Source: Pseudomonadales bacterium
Lineage (GTDB): Bacteria > Pseudomonadota > Gammaproteobacteria > Pseudomonadales > Pseudohongiellaceae
NCBI GenBank assembly: GCA_022819645.1
Contig: JAJEGU010000033.1
Span: 27,377-91,376 of the forward strand
Direction: 5' to 3'
Length of the DNA stretch: 64,000 nt
A program made the position numbers and the translations under genes. This document shows, piece by piece, positions 43,451-51,208 of this stretch (within the stretch, counting starts at the first letter, position 1; every line of letters starts with the position of its first letter). The notes beneath the pieces are model-generated. The model searched no databases, was not told the DNA's origin, and saw nothing but the letters and a program-made list of their open reading frames with translations.

Positions 43451-44290
43451 ATGAACCACATGCAAACCCTGCTCGCCACGCTTGCCGTCCTTTTCATCAG
43501 CGCGCCGTCGCTTGCCCAGGAGGACGCGGAACCGGAAATTTTCGTCCGCTATTCCCAGAATGGGGGCGAGATTTCCTGGGGCATGCTGCATGGCAGCCAG
43601 GTATGGCAACTTGCGGGGGCGCCGTATGAAACCATGGAGCATACCGGCGTCTGGCACGAACGCGACACGGTCAAGCTCGAAGCCCCGGCGGAGCCGTCCC
43701 AGATCTTCATGACCGCCTTCAATTTCTACAGCCACATCAGCGGGGACCCGGCGGAGGAGCCCGGCCTGTTCCTCGTGCCGCCGAGTTCCCTGGTGGGCCC
43801 GGAAGACCCCATCGTGCGCCCCGCCGGTTCCCAAAACCTGCACTACGAGGCGGAAATGGCCGTGGTCATCGGCAAGCGCGCGGATAACGTGCCCGTGGAG
43901 CAGGCCCACGAATACATCTTCGGCGTCACCGCGGGCAACGATGTTAGCGAACGCTCCTGGCAGGGCAGCGACATCCAATGGGTGCGGGCCAAGGGCAGCC
44001 GCGGCTTCAACGCCATCGGCCCGGTGCTGTACAAGGACGCCGACTACAAGAACATCCAGATCACCGGCCGTCTCAACGGCGAAGTTGTCCAGGGGGAAAA
44101 CTCCTCGGATCTGATCTTCGGCATGGAGGAAATGGTGAGCTACATCTCGCGCTTCTTCACCCTGGAACCCGGCGACATGATCTGGTCCGGCACCATGGGC
44201 AGCACCCGCGCCATGGTTCCCGGCGATGTCTACGAAGTCGAACTCTCCGGCATCGGCACCCTCCGCAACGAGGTCGTCCAGGGGCGGTAG
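43451..44290 (+). CDS. Exported single-domain FAH-family protein
   Basis: 279 residues with a signal peptide (LATLAVLFISAPSLAQ). The FAH metal site is YEAEMAVVIG and GNDVSERSW, and the C-terminus has LEPGDMIWSGTMGSTRAMVPGD. It is the second exported FAH protein in the window; the other is a tandem version at 11.5-13.2 kb. Family members hydrolyse C-C bonds of diketo acids or decarboxylate oxaloacetate-like acids, normally in the cytosol. It is divergent from the PQQ dehydrogenase, so a shared periplasmic pathway is possible. Confidence 0.82.
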   Translation: MNHMQTLLATLAVLFISAPSLAQEDAEPEIFVRYSQNGGEISWGMLHGSQVWQLAGAPYETMEHTGVWHERDTVKLEAPAEPSQIFMTAFNFYSHISGDPAEEPGLFLVPPSSLVGPEDPIVRPAGSQNLHYEAEMAVVIGKRADNVPVEQAHEYIFGVTAGNDVSERSWQGSDIQWVRAKGSRGFNAIGPVLYKDADYKNIQITGRLNGEVVQGENSSDLIFGMEEMVSYISRFFTLEPGDMIWSGTMGSTRAMVPGDVYEVELSGIGTLRNEVVQGR

Positions 44291-44301
44291 CAAAGTTCAC
44301 T

Positions 44302-44466
44302 AGGAGCCTGCGCCGTAGGAATTCACGGCTGCAAATCCGCTCTCATCCACGCCCCCGGCCGCTCGATTTCGTTGCATATCCACCAATATTCGCCTCAATC
44401 GATCAGCCAGGGGCGCGGCGATAGCGAATTTTCGCTTTCGCGAATTCCTACGGCGCAGGCTCCTAG
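44302..44466 (-). repeat. Family A MITE-like element, copy 3
   Basis: 165 bp, same orientation as copy 2, flanked by CTAG on both sides, 11 bases after the FAH gene stop. The terminal repeats and inner palindrome are intact. Confidence 0.9.
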
Positions 44467-44482
44467 GCGGAAAAGGGCCAAG

Positions 44483-44580
44483 GCGCAGTCTCAGAATCTC
44501 ATCGCTTGGCCACTGCAAGAGATTCTGCGACTGCGCTTCGCGCAGAATGACACGAAGATTGGAGCGCTATAATGAGAATT
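44483..44580. repeat. Family B element, truncated copy
   Basis: It begins inside the first REP palindrome (GCGCAGTCTCAGAATCTCATCG), continues through GGCCACTGCAAGAGATTCTGCGACTGCGC and GCGCAGAATGACA, and ends with the terminal repeat ATAATGAGAATT. One end is missing, next to family A copy 3. Confidence 0.75.
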
Positions 44581-44635
44581 GCCGGACTCCACTGCAAGCT
44601 GCGGAGATTTTTCGCACACCGACATCGAAGCCGCC

Positions 44636-44714
44636 AGGGAAGCTCTGATCAAGTCAGAGCTTCCCTGCGGCACATGGAAGTGCCGACAAGATTTGTAACT
44701 TTTGCCGTCTTGTC
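44636..44714 (+). repeat. Family D hairpin and following leader hairpins
   Basis: AGGGAAGCTCTGA and TCAGAGCTTCCCT form a 13-bp stem around TCAAG (44636-44666). It is followed by GGCAC/GTGCC (44669-44684) and by GACAAGA/TCTTGTC (44685-44714). All lie upstream of the DUF5916 gene; a T8 run follows at about 44743-44750. Confidence 0.7.
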
Positions 44715-44793
44715 AGGGGGATGGCCCTGAAATAGCCTCTTCCTTTTTTTATTCGGCAAATCAATCGATTGCCCGCGCTGGTCCGAGGTATAC

Positions 44794-47040
44794 ATGAGCA
44801 TTGCCCGCCATGGGACAACGTTGGTTTCCGCGTTGCTTGTCCCGTTCTTCAATCTTGTCGTCGGCGGTGCACTGGCGCAGGACTTGTCCACCCTGCCGGT
44901 GGCGCCTTCGACCACCGCGTACGCGCTGGGACAGGCGCCGGTTATCGACGGCAATGTGGCGGAAGACGTCGCCTGGGAAGGCGTCGCCCCGGCTTCGGGA
45001 TTCCGCCAGGTGCGCCCCGATGAGGGCCAGCCCGCCACCCAGCGCACCGAAGTGCGGGTGGGCTTTACCGATGAGGCGCTATACATCGGCCTGATCGCTT
45101 ACGAAACCGACCCTTCCCGCATCATCGTCACCGACAGCCGGCGCGATTCTCCCCTGGACCAGACCGACAGCTTCCGGGTCATTATCGACGGCATGCTCGA
45201 CCGCCAGAACGGCTTTGTCTTCGGCACCAATCCCGCCGGGCTGCAATACGACGCCCAGGTCACCAACGAAGGTGCCGGCGGTTTTCGCGGCCCCGGCAGC
45301 GGATTCAATGTCAACTGGGACACCACCTGGGAAGTCAATGCGCAGATTCTGGATTACGGCTGGAGCGCGGAAATGGAAATTCCCTTCCGTTCATTGCGTT
45401 ACGGCAATGGCGAGGACCAGACCTGGGGCATCAATTTCGAGCGCAATATCCGCCACAACAATGAAATCGTCTACTGGGCGCCCCTGGAACGGCAGTTCGA
45501 CATCAACCGGGTATCCGAGGCCGGCGTCATTGAAGGCATCCGCGTGCCGAGCCAGCGCGCCCTGCAGTTCACGCCCTATGCCCTCGGCTCGGCGGAGCGC
45601 GGCGGCAATATCGCCTCCGGCACCTTGAATGAACAGGAACTCGGTTTCGACTTCAAGTACACGATTACCCCGAGCCTGGTGCTGGACGGCACCTACAACA
45701 CCGATTTCGCCCAGGTGGAAGCCGACGATCTGCAGGTGAACCTGGACCGCTTCAGCCTGTTTTTCCCGGAAAAGCGACCTTTCTTTCTGGAAAACGCCGG
45801 CCAGTTCTCCGTGGGCAATCCGCGGGAAGTCGAGTTGTTTTTCAGCCGCCGCATCGGAGTCGGCGCCGGCGGCGCGCAACTGCCCATCGACGGCGGCGCC
45901 CGGCTCAGCGGAAAGGTCGGCAGCAACACCAACGTCGGCCTGTTGCAAATGCGCACCGAAAGCATCGAGGGCCGCATTTCCCGGAACGATTTCTCGGTGG
46001 CCCGGGTCAACCAGGAACTCGGCAACCGCTCCACCATCGGCATGATGTATGTGGAGCGCAACGGGGATGGTTCCGCGCACGAAAATCCCGGGGAAGACTA
46101 TAACCGCACCCTGTCGGTGGACGGGCGCTGGAGCATCGGCGACACGACCCTGATCACCGGCTGGGCGGCGCGCACCGATACCCCCGGCCTCGAAGGCCGC
46201 GACGCCGCCGGCGGCATGCGGGCGGCCTACCAGGACGAGGACTGGAATCTCGACGCCGGCTATTCCGAAGTGCGCGAGAACTTCAATCCCGAGGTGGGTT
46301 TCCTGTCCCGCCGCGCCTTCCGCAAATGGACCGCCGGCTGGCGCTACCGCTATCGCCCGGAAGACTGGTGGAACCTGCACGAATTGCGCCCCCACATGAA
46401 CTATCGCGGCTACTGGGGCTTCGACGGCTTCCAGGAAACCGGCTACCTGCACGTGGACAATCACTGGGAGTTCGAAAGTGGAATGGAAATCCACACCGGC
46501 ATGAATTTCACCCTGGAAGGGGTGCGGGAGCCTTTCGAGATCGTCGACGGCGTCCAGGTTCCCGCCGGCACCTATGAACACAGCGAAATACAGCCGGTAT
46601 TCTGGACCAACCAGGCGGCGCCGCTGAGCATCAATATCCGCGGCAATATAGGAGGTTTCTTCGGCGGCGACCGGGCCACCACCGACACCGCGTTGCGCTA
46701 CCAGCTCGACGAGCGTTTCAGCACCGAGGTCTCCTGGAACCGGAGCGACATCTCCTTGCCGGTGGCAAACGGAGACTTCACGGTGAATCTGGCGCGGGTG
46801 CGGGTGTCCTATTCCTTCACGCCGAACATTTCCCTGCAAACCCTGGTGCAATACAACGACCGCGACGATGTGGTCGCCGCCAATGTGCGATTCGCCTGGC
46901 TGCAATCCGCCAATGCCGGACTGTACCTCGTCTACAATGAAGTCGACGAATTCAGCGGCCTCAACCTGCCCCACCACGAACGCGAAAACGCCCGCCAGTT
47001 CATCATCAAGTACAGCCGCATTCTGGATGTGTTCAATTAG
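44794..47040 (+). CDS. DUF5916-type exported protein with N-terminal CBM9-like domain
   Basis: 748 residues with a signal peptide (LLVPFFNLVVGGALAQ). Residues about 45-230 form a CBM9-like sandwich (PVIDGNVAEDVAWEG, VRVGFTDEALYIGLIAYE, DSFRVIIDG..NGFVFGTNPAG). The rest matches the DUF5916 barrel region (NTDFAQVEADDLQVNLDRFSLFFPEKRPFFLENAGQF, then many alternating strands). Such proteins are thought to sit in the outer membrane of carbohydrate- or peptide-using bacteria. The precise role is not known. The gene stands alone after a long repeat-filled leader. Confidence 0.85.
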   Translation: MSIARHGTTLVSALLVPFFNLVVGGALAQDLSTLPVAPSTTAYALGQAPVIDGNVAEDVAWEGVAPASGFRQVRPDEGQPATQRTEVRVGFTDEALYIGLIAYETDPSRIIVTDSRRDSPLDQTDSFRVIIDGMLDRQNGFVFGTNPAGLQYDAQVTNEGAGGFRGPGSGFNVNWDTTWEVNAQILDYGWSAEMEIPFRSLRYGNGEDQTWGINFERNIRHNNEIVYWAPLERQFDINRVSEAGVIEGIRVPSQRALQFTPYALGSAERGGNIASGTLNEQELGFDFKYTITPSLVLDGTYNTDFAQVEADDLQVNLDRFSLFFPEKRPFFLENAGQFSVGNPREVELFFSRRIGVGAGGAQLPIDGGARLSGKVGSNTNVGLLQMRTESIEGRISRNDFSVARVNQELGNRSTIGMMYVERNGDGSAHENPGEDYNRTLSVDGRWSIGDTTLITGWAARTDTPGLEGRDAAGGMRAAYQDEDWNLDAGYSEVRENFNPEVGFLSRRAFRKWTAGWRYRYRPEDWWNLHELRPHMNYRGYWGFDGFQETGYLHVDNHWEFESGMEIHTGMNFTLEGVREPFEIVDGVQVPAGTYEHSEIQPVFWTNQAAPLSINIRGNIGGFFGGDRATTDTALRYQLDERFSTEVSWNRSDISLPVANGDFTVNLARVRVSYSFTPNISLQTLVQYNDRDDVVAANVRFAWLQSANAGLYLVYNEVDEFSGLNLPHHERENARQFIIKYSRILDVFN

Positions 47041-47058
47041 GCACATGGAAGTGTCGCC

Positions 47059-47100
47059 GATAATGAAAAACTCCACGGATGGAGTTTTTCAGAGAATACC
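47059..47100 (-). repeat. Family C hairpin repeat, reverse copy
   Basis: GATAATGAAAAACTCCACGGATGGAGTTTTTCAGAGAATACC is the reverse complement of the 29.3-kb copy. It is preceded by GCACATGGAAGTG from family D's companion hairpin. It lies just after the DUF5916 stop and upstream of the tRNA gene. Confidence 0.85.
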
Positions 47101-47149
47101 TGGTACATTTGCCAGCAACGGGGCAAAACGCTAAAGTAGCGCGTCCCGC

Positions 47150-47226
47150 GCGCCTGTAGCTCAGCTGGATAGAGTAACTGGCTTCGAACCAGTTGGTCGG
47201 GAGTTCGAATCTCTCCAGGCGCGCCA
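47150..47226 (+). tRNA. tRNA-Arg (anticodon TCG)
   Basis: 77 bases with acceptor GCGCCTG/CAGGCGC, TA at positions 8-9, and D-arm GCTCAGCTGGATAGAGT. The anticodon arm is ACTGG-CTTCGAA-CCAGT and the T-arm GGGAG-TTCGAAT-CTCTC. G73 and an encoded CCA follow. Anticodon TCG reads CGA (Arg). It lies between two family C hairpins in opposite orientation. Confidence 0.93.
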
Positions 47227-47271
47227 GTTTGCCCGCTTCTTCGGTTCACTGGCCTAGTGTGCTGTCCCACA

Positions 47272-47422
47272 GGAATTCTCTGAAAAACTCCATCCGTGGA
47301 ATTTTTCATTATCGCAAAACAAAAGCTTGGTTTTTTTCTGCCTAATTCAATGGCTTACGCCATCGAATTCGGGGGCACTTCCATGTGCCGCAGGGAAGCT
47401 CTGACTTGATCAGAGCTTCCCT
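47272..47422 (+). repeat. Composite repeat: family C, decayed second hairpin, family D
   Basis: 47272-47313 is family C (one stem base changed, AACTCC/GGAATT), followed by GCAAAACAAAAGCTTGG with a decayed partner. AATTCAATGGCTTACGCCATCGAATT (about 47344-47370) is another palindrome. GGCAC/GTGCC and the family D stem AGGGAAGCTCTGA/TCAGAGCTTCCCT (47392-47422) end the block. The final CT plus the next A give the stop codon of the DUF1801 gene. Confidence 0.8.
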
Positions 47423-47831
47423 AGCGGCTTCTCATTTCCGCCACGGACTTGCGAATGAGTTCCGCCAACACGTCCAGGTCTACATCATCCAGCCTGTTCA
47501 GATAGAGGCAGGACTTGCCCGTCCTGTGCTTGCCAAGCCTTGCGAGCAGTTCGGTCGCGCCAGAGAAGCCCGGCATGGCGTAGACCACCAGATTCTGCTT
47601 GCGGGGCGAGAATCCCGTGAGTGGCCAGTCGCCTTCCCGGCCGCTGGCGTACCGGTAACGGTAGCTGCCAAAGCCGACGATGCTGGAACCCCACATTTCC
47701 GGTGGCTCGCCGGTGATCCCGCGCATCAGTTTCAGGAGCTTCCCGGCATCGTCCCGGCGCCGCGGATTTTGCACCGCGTTGATGAAATCCTCCACGCTGG
47801 CGTCGTTTCGCACTGTCTTCGGTTCGCTCAT
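47421..47831 (-). CDS. DUF1801 domain protein
   Basis: 136 residues, soluble. The middle carries MWGSSIVGFGSYRYRYASGREGDWPLTGFSPRKQNLVVYAMPGF, then LGKHRTGKSCLYLNRLDDVD, the pattern of DUF1801/YdhG-like proteins. No enzymatic function is known for the family. Its stop codon overlaps the end of a family D hairpin, and a small family A remnant lies upstream of its start. Confidence 0.78.
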   Translation of the reverse strand: MSEPKTVRNDASVEDFINAVQNPRRRDDAGKLLKLMRGITGEPPEMWGSSIVGFGSYRYRYASGREGDWPLTGFSPRKQNLVVYAMPGFSGATELLARLGKHRTGKSCLYLNRLDDVDLDVLAELIRKSVAEMRSR

Positions 47832-47853
47832 CTTTCGGGGGTTCCTGTCTGCC

Positions 47854-47878
47854 CTGGAGCCTGCGGCGCAGGCTCCTT
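47854..47878. repeat. Family A remnant: the two element ends joined
   Basis: GGAGCCTGCGGCGCAGGCTCC is a perfect palindrome equal to the outermost bases of both family A ends without the interior. It looks like an internal deletion product. Confidence 0.6.
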
Positions 47879-47923
47879 GCCAATGATAGTCTTGCCTTTT
47901 CGCCCTTGCCGCAAATCAGGATT

Positions 47924-48961
47924 ATGCAACAAGCGCCCCTGCTTTTGTTTCCCACGCATTATCTGGGCAATCTCGTGCTCGGCCTGCCCTGGGTGATGCG
48001 GGCGCTGGCGCGGGAGCCCGAAGCGGCGGCGGTTTTCGATGCGGCGTTTCGCCCCCTGCTGTCGCTATTGCCGGAAGTGGAAGTGCGGGCGCTATACTAC
48101 CCGAGAAAGCAGTTGGCCAAGGATCAGGGATTTTCGAGGCGCCTGTTCCGCTATCTCGGCTTTCTGGGCAAACTGCGCAGGTATCGCGACCATTGCCTGA
48201 TCGATCTCGAAGGCGAACGATTTTCCGGCGTACTGGCAAGACTCAGCGGCTGCCGGCGGCGCATCGGGCCACAGGCCAAACGCTCGGACTGGTTCTACAG
48301 CGAGGCGCTGGAACTTGATTATCTCGCACACCGTTTCACCGCATTCGGAGAGATTCTGGGACCCTATGCCGCCTCAGGCGATGGCAAACCGCCGGCAAGC
48401 GAGCTGGATTTCCAGATCGACCCGACGCTTGCGGGCCGAATCGAACGACTGTTGGCGGAACATCGAATCAACCGGCCAATCGCGGTAATGCACCCCGGCG
48501 CCAGCGTCTCCTACAAGCTGTGGCCCGGACAGTATTTCGCCGAACTGGCGCAAGGCCTGCACGAGGCGGGTTATCAGCCGGCCTGGGTCGGCGCCGGGCA
48601 TTTCGATGCGGATATCATTGCCGGAATCGAAGCGCTCATGCCGGAACCCCCGACCGTGAATTTCTGCAATTTGCTGGACTTGCCCGAGCTGACGGCGTTT
48701 TTCCGACGAGCGGCGCTGTTCATCGGCTGCGACAGCGGCCCCATGCATCTGGCCGCGGCGGCCGGCCTGACGGTACATGCGCTGTTCGGCCCGAGCAGGG
48801 AAGCGATCTGGGCACCGCTCGGTAGCCACAGTACCGTGCTTCGCGGCGAGCGGGCCTGCGCCGCGGACTGTGATGCCTGGCATTGCCCCAACGATTACCA
48901 TTGTCTGCGCTCCCTGGCCCCGAAGAGAGTGCTGGACAGCATCACAGCCACGGGGAGATAA
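47924..48961 (+). CDS. Glycosyltransferase family 9 (heptosyltransferase-like)
   Basis: 345 residues from the ATG at 47924 (QQAPLLLFPTHYLGNLVLGLPWVMRAL). The GT9 fold is shown by MHPGASVSYKLWPGQYFAELAQ in the second Rossmann domain and GCDSGPMHLAAAAGL near the C-terminus. Such enzymes add heptose or similar sugars to the LPS core at the inner membrane. It is followed after four bases by a family 2 glycosyltransferase, so the pair probably builds the core oligosaccharide. Confidence 0.85.
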   Translation: MQQAPLLLFPTHYLGNLVLGLPWVMRALAREPEAAAVFDAAFRPLLSLLPEVEVRALYYPRKQLAKDQGFSRRLFRYLGFLGKLRRYRDHCLIDLEGERFSGVLARLSGCRRRIGPQAKRSDWFYSEALELDYLAHRFTAFGEILGPYAASGDGKPPASELDFQIDPTLAGRIERLLAEHRINRPIAVMHPGASVSYKLWPGQYFAELAQGLHEAGYQPAWVGAGHFDADIIAGIEALMPEPPTVNFCNLLDLPELTAFFRRAALFIGCDSGPMHLAAAAGLTVHALFGPSREAIWAPLGSHSTVLRGERACAADCDAWHCPNDYHCLRSLAPKRVLDSITATGR

Positions 48962-48965
48962 GCTG

Positions 48966-49739
48966 ATGCCAGGGAAAATTCCGGTCAGCGCCTACCTGAT
49001 CACCCTCAACGAGGAAGCCAATATCGCCGCCTCACTGGACCGAATGGCGGACTTCGATGAGGTAATCATCGTCGACAGCGGCTCCAGCGACCATACCCTG
49101 GAGATCGCTGAAAGCTATCCCAATGTGCGAACCGCATACCGTGCTTTCGATGGATTCGCCGCCCAGAAATCACATGCCCTGTCGCTATGCCGGAATGAAT
49201 GGGCGCTCAATGTCGACGCCGACGAAATTCTCACCGATGAATACCTTGCAGCGGTGCGCAAGACCGTGGCCGCCAATGAAGTCGACGCCCTGCAATCGAC
49301 CCGCACCCTGCTTCGCTGGGGCCGGAAGCCGCGGCATTTTGGCGGCAGGGACCGGCTGGTCAGGCTGTTCCGCAAGAGCGCCGGACACTACCCCGAGCGG
49401 CGCGTACACGAAAGCATCAGCATCAATGGCAAGCTGGCCCATACCGAAGCGACGATTCTGCACCACGAGAATCTCACCTTCAGCCAGCGAGTGGCCAAGG
49501 CAAAACGCTACGCCGAGGCCAGGGCAAGGGACAAGTTCGACCGGGGCGACACGGTTTCCGCACCGACCCTGCTGGCCATTTTCCCGCTTGTATTCCTCCA
49601 GCACTATATCCTCAAGGGCCATGTGCTCGACGGCATCGACGGCCTGCTCACCAGCATGAACGCCGCCTATTACGCCTTCATCAAGTACGCCCGGCTATGG
49701 GAACTGCGCCGCGGTCGCAACCAGGAGCCGGCGCCGTAG
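48966..49739 (+). CDS. Glycosyltransferase family 2 (WaaE/KdtX-like)
   Basis: 257 residues from the ATG at 48966; the track start at 48777 is inside the GT9 gene. It begins with the GT-A pattern VSAYLITLNEEANIAASLDRM, FDEVIIVDSGSSDHT and the nucleotide-sugar motif NVDADE. The C-terminal half is like LPS core beta-1,4-glucosyltransferases (HHENLTFSQRVAKAKRYAEARA). The last five codons (QEPAP) and the TAG stop lie in a family A remnant, so the native C-terminus may have been replaced. Confidence 0.85.
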   Translation: MPGKIPVSAYLITLNEEANIAASLDRMADFDEVIIVDSGSSDHTLEIAESYPNVRTAYRAFDGFAAQKSHALSLCRNEWALNVDADEILTDEYLAAVRKTVAANEVDALQSTRTLLRWGRKPRHFGGRDRLVRLFRKSAGHYPERRVHESISINGKLAHTEATILHHENLTFSQRVAKAKRYAEARARDKFDRGDTVSAPTLLAIFPLVFLQHYILKGHVLDGIDGLLTSMNAAYYAFIKYARLWELRRGRNQEPAP

Positions 49740-49757
49740 GAATTCACGACCGCAAAC
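49723..49757. repeat. Family A left-end remnant overlapping the glycosyltransferase stop
   Basis: AGGAGCCGGCGCCGTAGGAATTCACGAC.GCAAA matches the first 35 bases of family A copies 2 and 3 with few changes; the rest of the element is absent. Confidence 0.6.
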
Positions 49758-49820
49758 TGGCGCAAAAGGGCCCGAATGGGGTAGAGTGGCCCGGTTTCCA
49801 TTCAGAGAGATTCCCATCCC

Positions 49821-51161
49821 ATGAAACTGAAAATGCACCTGGCGGCCCTGCCGCTGATGATGATTGGATTGTTGGCGGCCTGTAACCCGCCCGCGGAAGT
49901 ATCGGTGTCCGTGGACGCGGCCGCCCCCGAGGCAATGGCGGCGCCGGCGCGGGACCTCGCCATGGCGGCCCCGGAAGATGTCGGCATGGATTCAGGCCGG
50001 CTCGAGCGGCTCACCGGCGCCATGCAGGGCCTCGTTGACGAAGGCCGCCTCGCCGGCGTGGTGACCGCGGTGGCCCGCCACGGCAAGATCGTTCATTTCG
50101 AATCCGCCGGCTACCGCGACATCGAGGCCGGCGCGGCCATGACCAATGACACCCTTTTCCGCATCTATTCGATGACCAAGCCGATTACCGGCGTGGCGCT
50201 GATGATGCTGTACGAGGAAGGCAAGTTCCTGCTTTCCGATCCGGTGGAGAAATACATTCCCGAGTTGAGCAATCTCCAGGTTGCCGCGGGGCTTGATGAG
50301 AATGGGGACTTGCTCACCGAACCCGCCACCCATCCCATGACCGTGCGCGAACTCATGGCCCACACCGGCGGCCTCACCTACGGCATTTTCTCCGCTTCCG
50401 GCGTGGACAGCCTGTATGTGGAAGCCGACCTGCTCAACAATGACATCAGCCTCAAGGAAATGGTCACCCGCCTGGGCGCGATTCCACTGCGCCAGCAGCC
50501 CGGCACCATGTGGCACTACAGCGTGGCGGTGGATGTGCAGGGCTATCTGGTGGAAGTGCTTTCCGGCATGGCTTTCGACGATTTTCTCGATGAGCGCCTG
50601 TTCGGCCCCCTGGGCATGAGCGACACCGATTTCCATGTGCCGCCGGAGAAAGTCGACCGCTTCGCCCAGGTCTATACCTATGACCCGGAAGGCAATCTCG
50701 CCGCCGCGGAAATGTTCGGCGGCCTGAATGGCTATTTGGAAGATCCCGTCCTCAAGAGCGGCGGCGGCGGGCTGGTTTCCTCCACCATGGACTATCTGAA
50801 GTTCACCCAGATGCTGGCCAATGGCGGCGAGCTCAACGGCGTGCGAATCCTTTCGCCGCTGACCATCGACCTGATGCACCGCAACCAGTTGCCCCGCGGC
50901 CTGCCCGACAATATTCTCGGCGCGCCGGGGACGGTGTTCGGCCTTGATTTCGCCGTGGTGACCGATCCGGTGGAAGCCGAATCCTTCTCCGTCGGCGAAT
51001 ACTACTGGGGCGGCGCCGCCGGCACCTGGTTCTGGATCGACCCGGTGGAAGACCTGATCGTGGTGGGGATGATCCAGCAATGGGGTCAGGGGCTGCCCAA
51101 TGTGCGCGCCCTCTCCCGGCAACTCACCTATCAGGCGATTACCGAGCCATTGGGCATCTGA
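49821..51161 (+). CDS. Serine hydrolase lipoprotein, beta-lactamase/esterase-like
   Basis: 446 residues with a lipoprotein signal (LPLMMIGLLAAC, lipobox LLAAC, cysteine 22). The SXXK motif is SMTK in FRIYSMTKPITGVAL, and the Tyr motif is YSVAVDV. GGGGLVSSTMDYLKFTQML is characteristic of the class C beta-lactamase-like hydrolases. It is a paralogue of the 16.9-kb gene but is predicted to be anchored to a membrane. It probably acts on an ester or peptide substrate in the envelope. Confidence 0.83.
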   Translation: MKLKMHLAALPLMMIGLLAACNPPAEVSVSVDAAAPEAMAAPARDLAMAAPEDVGMDSGRLERLTGAMQGLVDEGRLAGVVTAVARHGKIVHFESAGYRDIEAGAAMTNDTLFRIYSMTKPITGVALMMLYEEGKFLLSDPVEKYIPELSNLQVAAGLDENGDLLTEPATHPMTVRELMAHTGGLTYGIFSASGVDSLYVEADLLNNDISLKEMVTRLGAIPLRQQPGTMWHYSVAVDVQGYLVEVLSGMAFDDFLDERLFGPLGMSDTDFHVPPEKVDRFAQVYTYDPEGNLAAAEMFGGLNGYLEDPVLKSGGGGLVSSTMDYLKFTQMLANGGELNGVRILSPLTIDLMHRNQLPRGLPDNILGAPGTVFGLDFAVVTDPVEAESFSVGEYYWGGAAGTWFWIDPVEDLIVVGMIQQWGQGLPNVRALSRQLTYQAITEPLGI

Positions 51162-51208
51162 TCAGGGATGCCCGCCCGGCCTCCCCATGGGCGGCCGGGC
51201 GGGGTCAT

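Noticed and set aside
47037-47309. 90-codon ORF antisense to the tRNA gene
   Set aside because: It contains the familiar GEIRTPDQLVRSQLLYPAEL-type peptide produced by translating tRNA genes backwards, and its start comes from a family C repeat.
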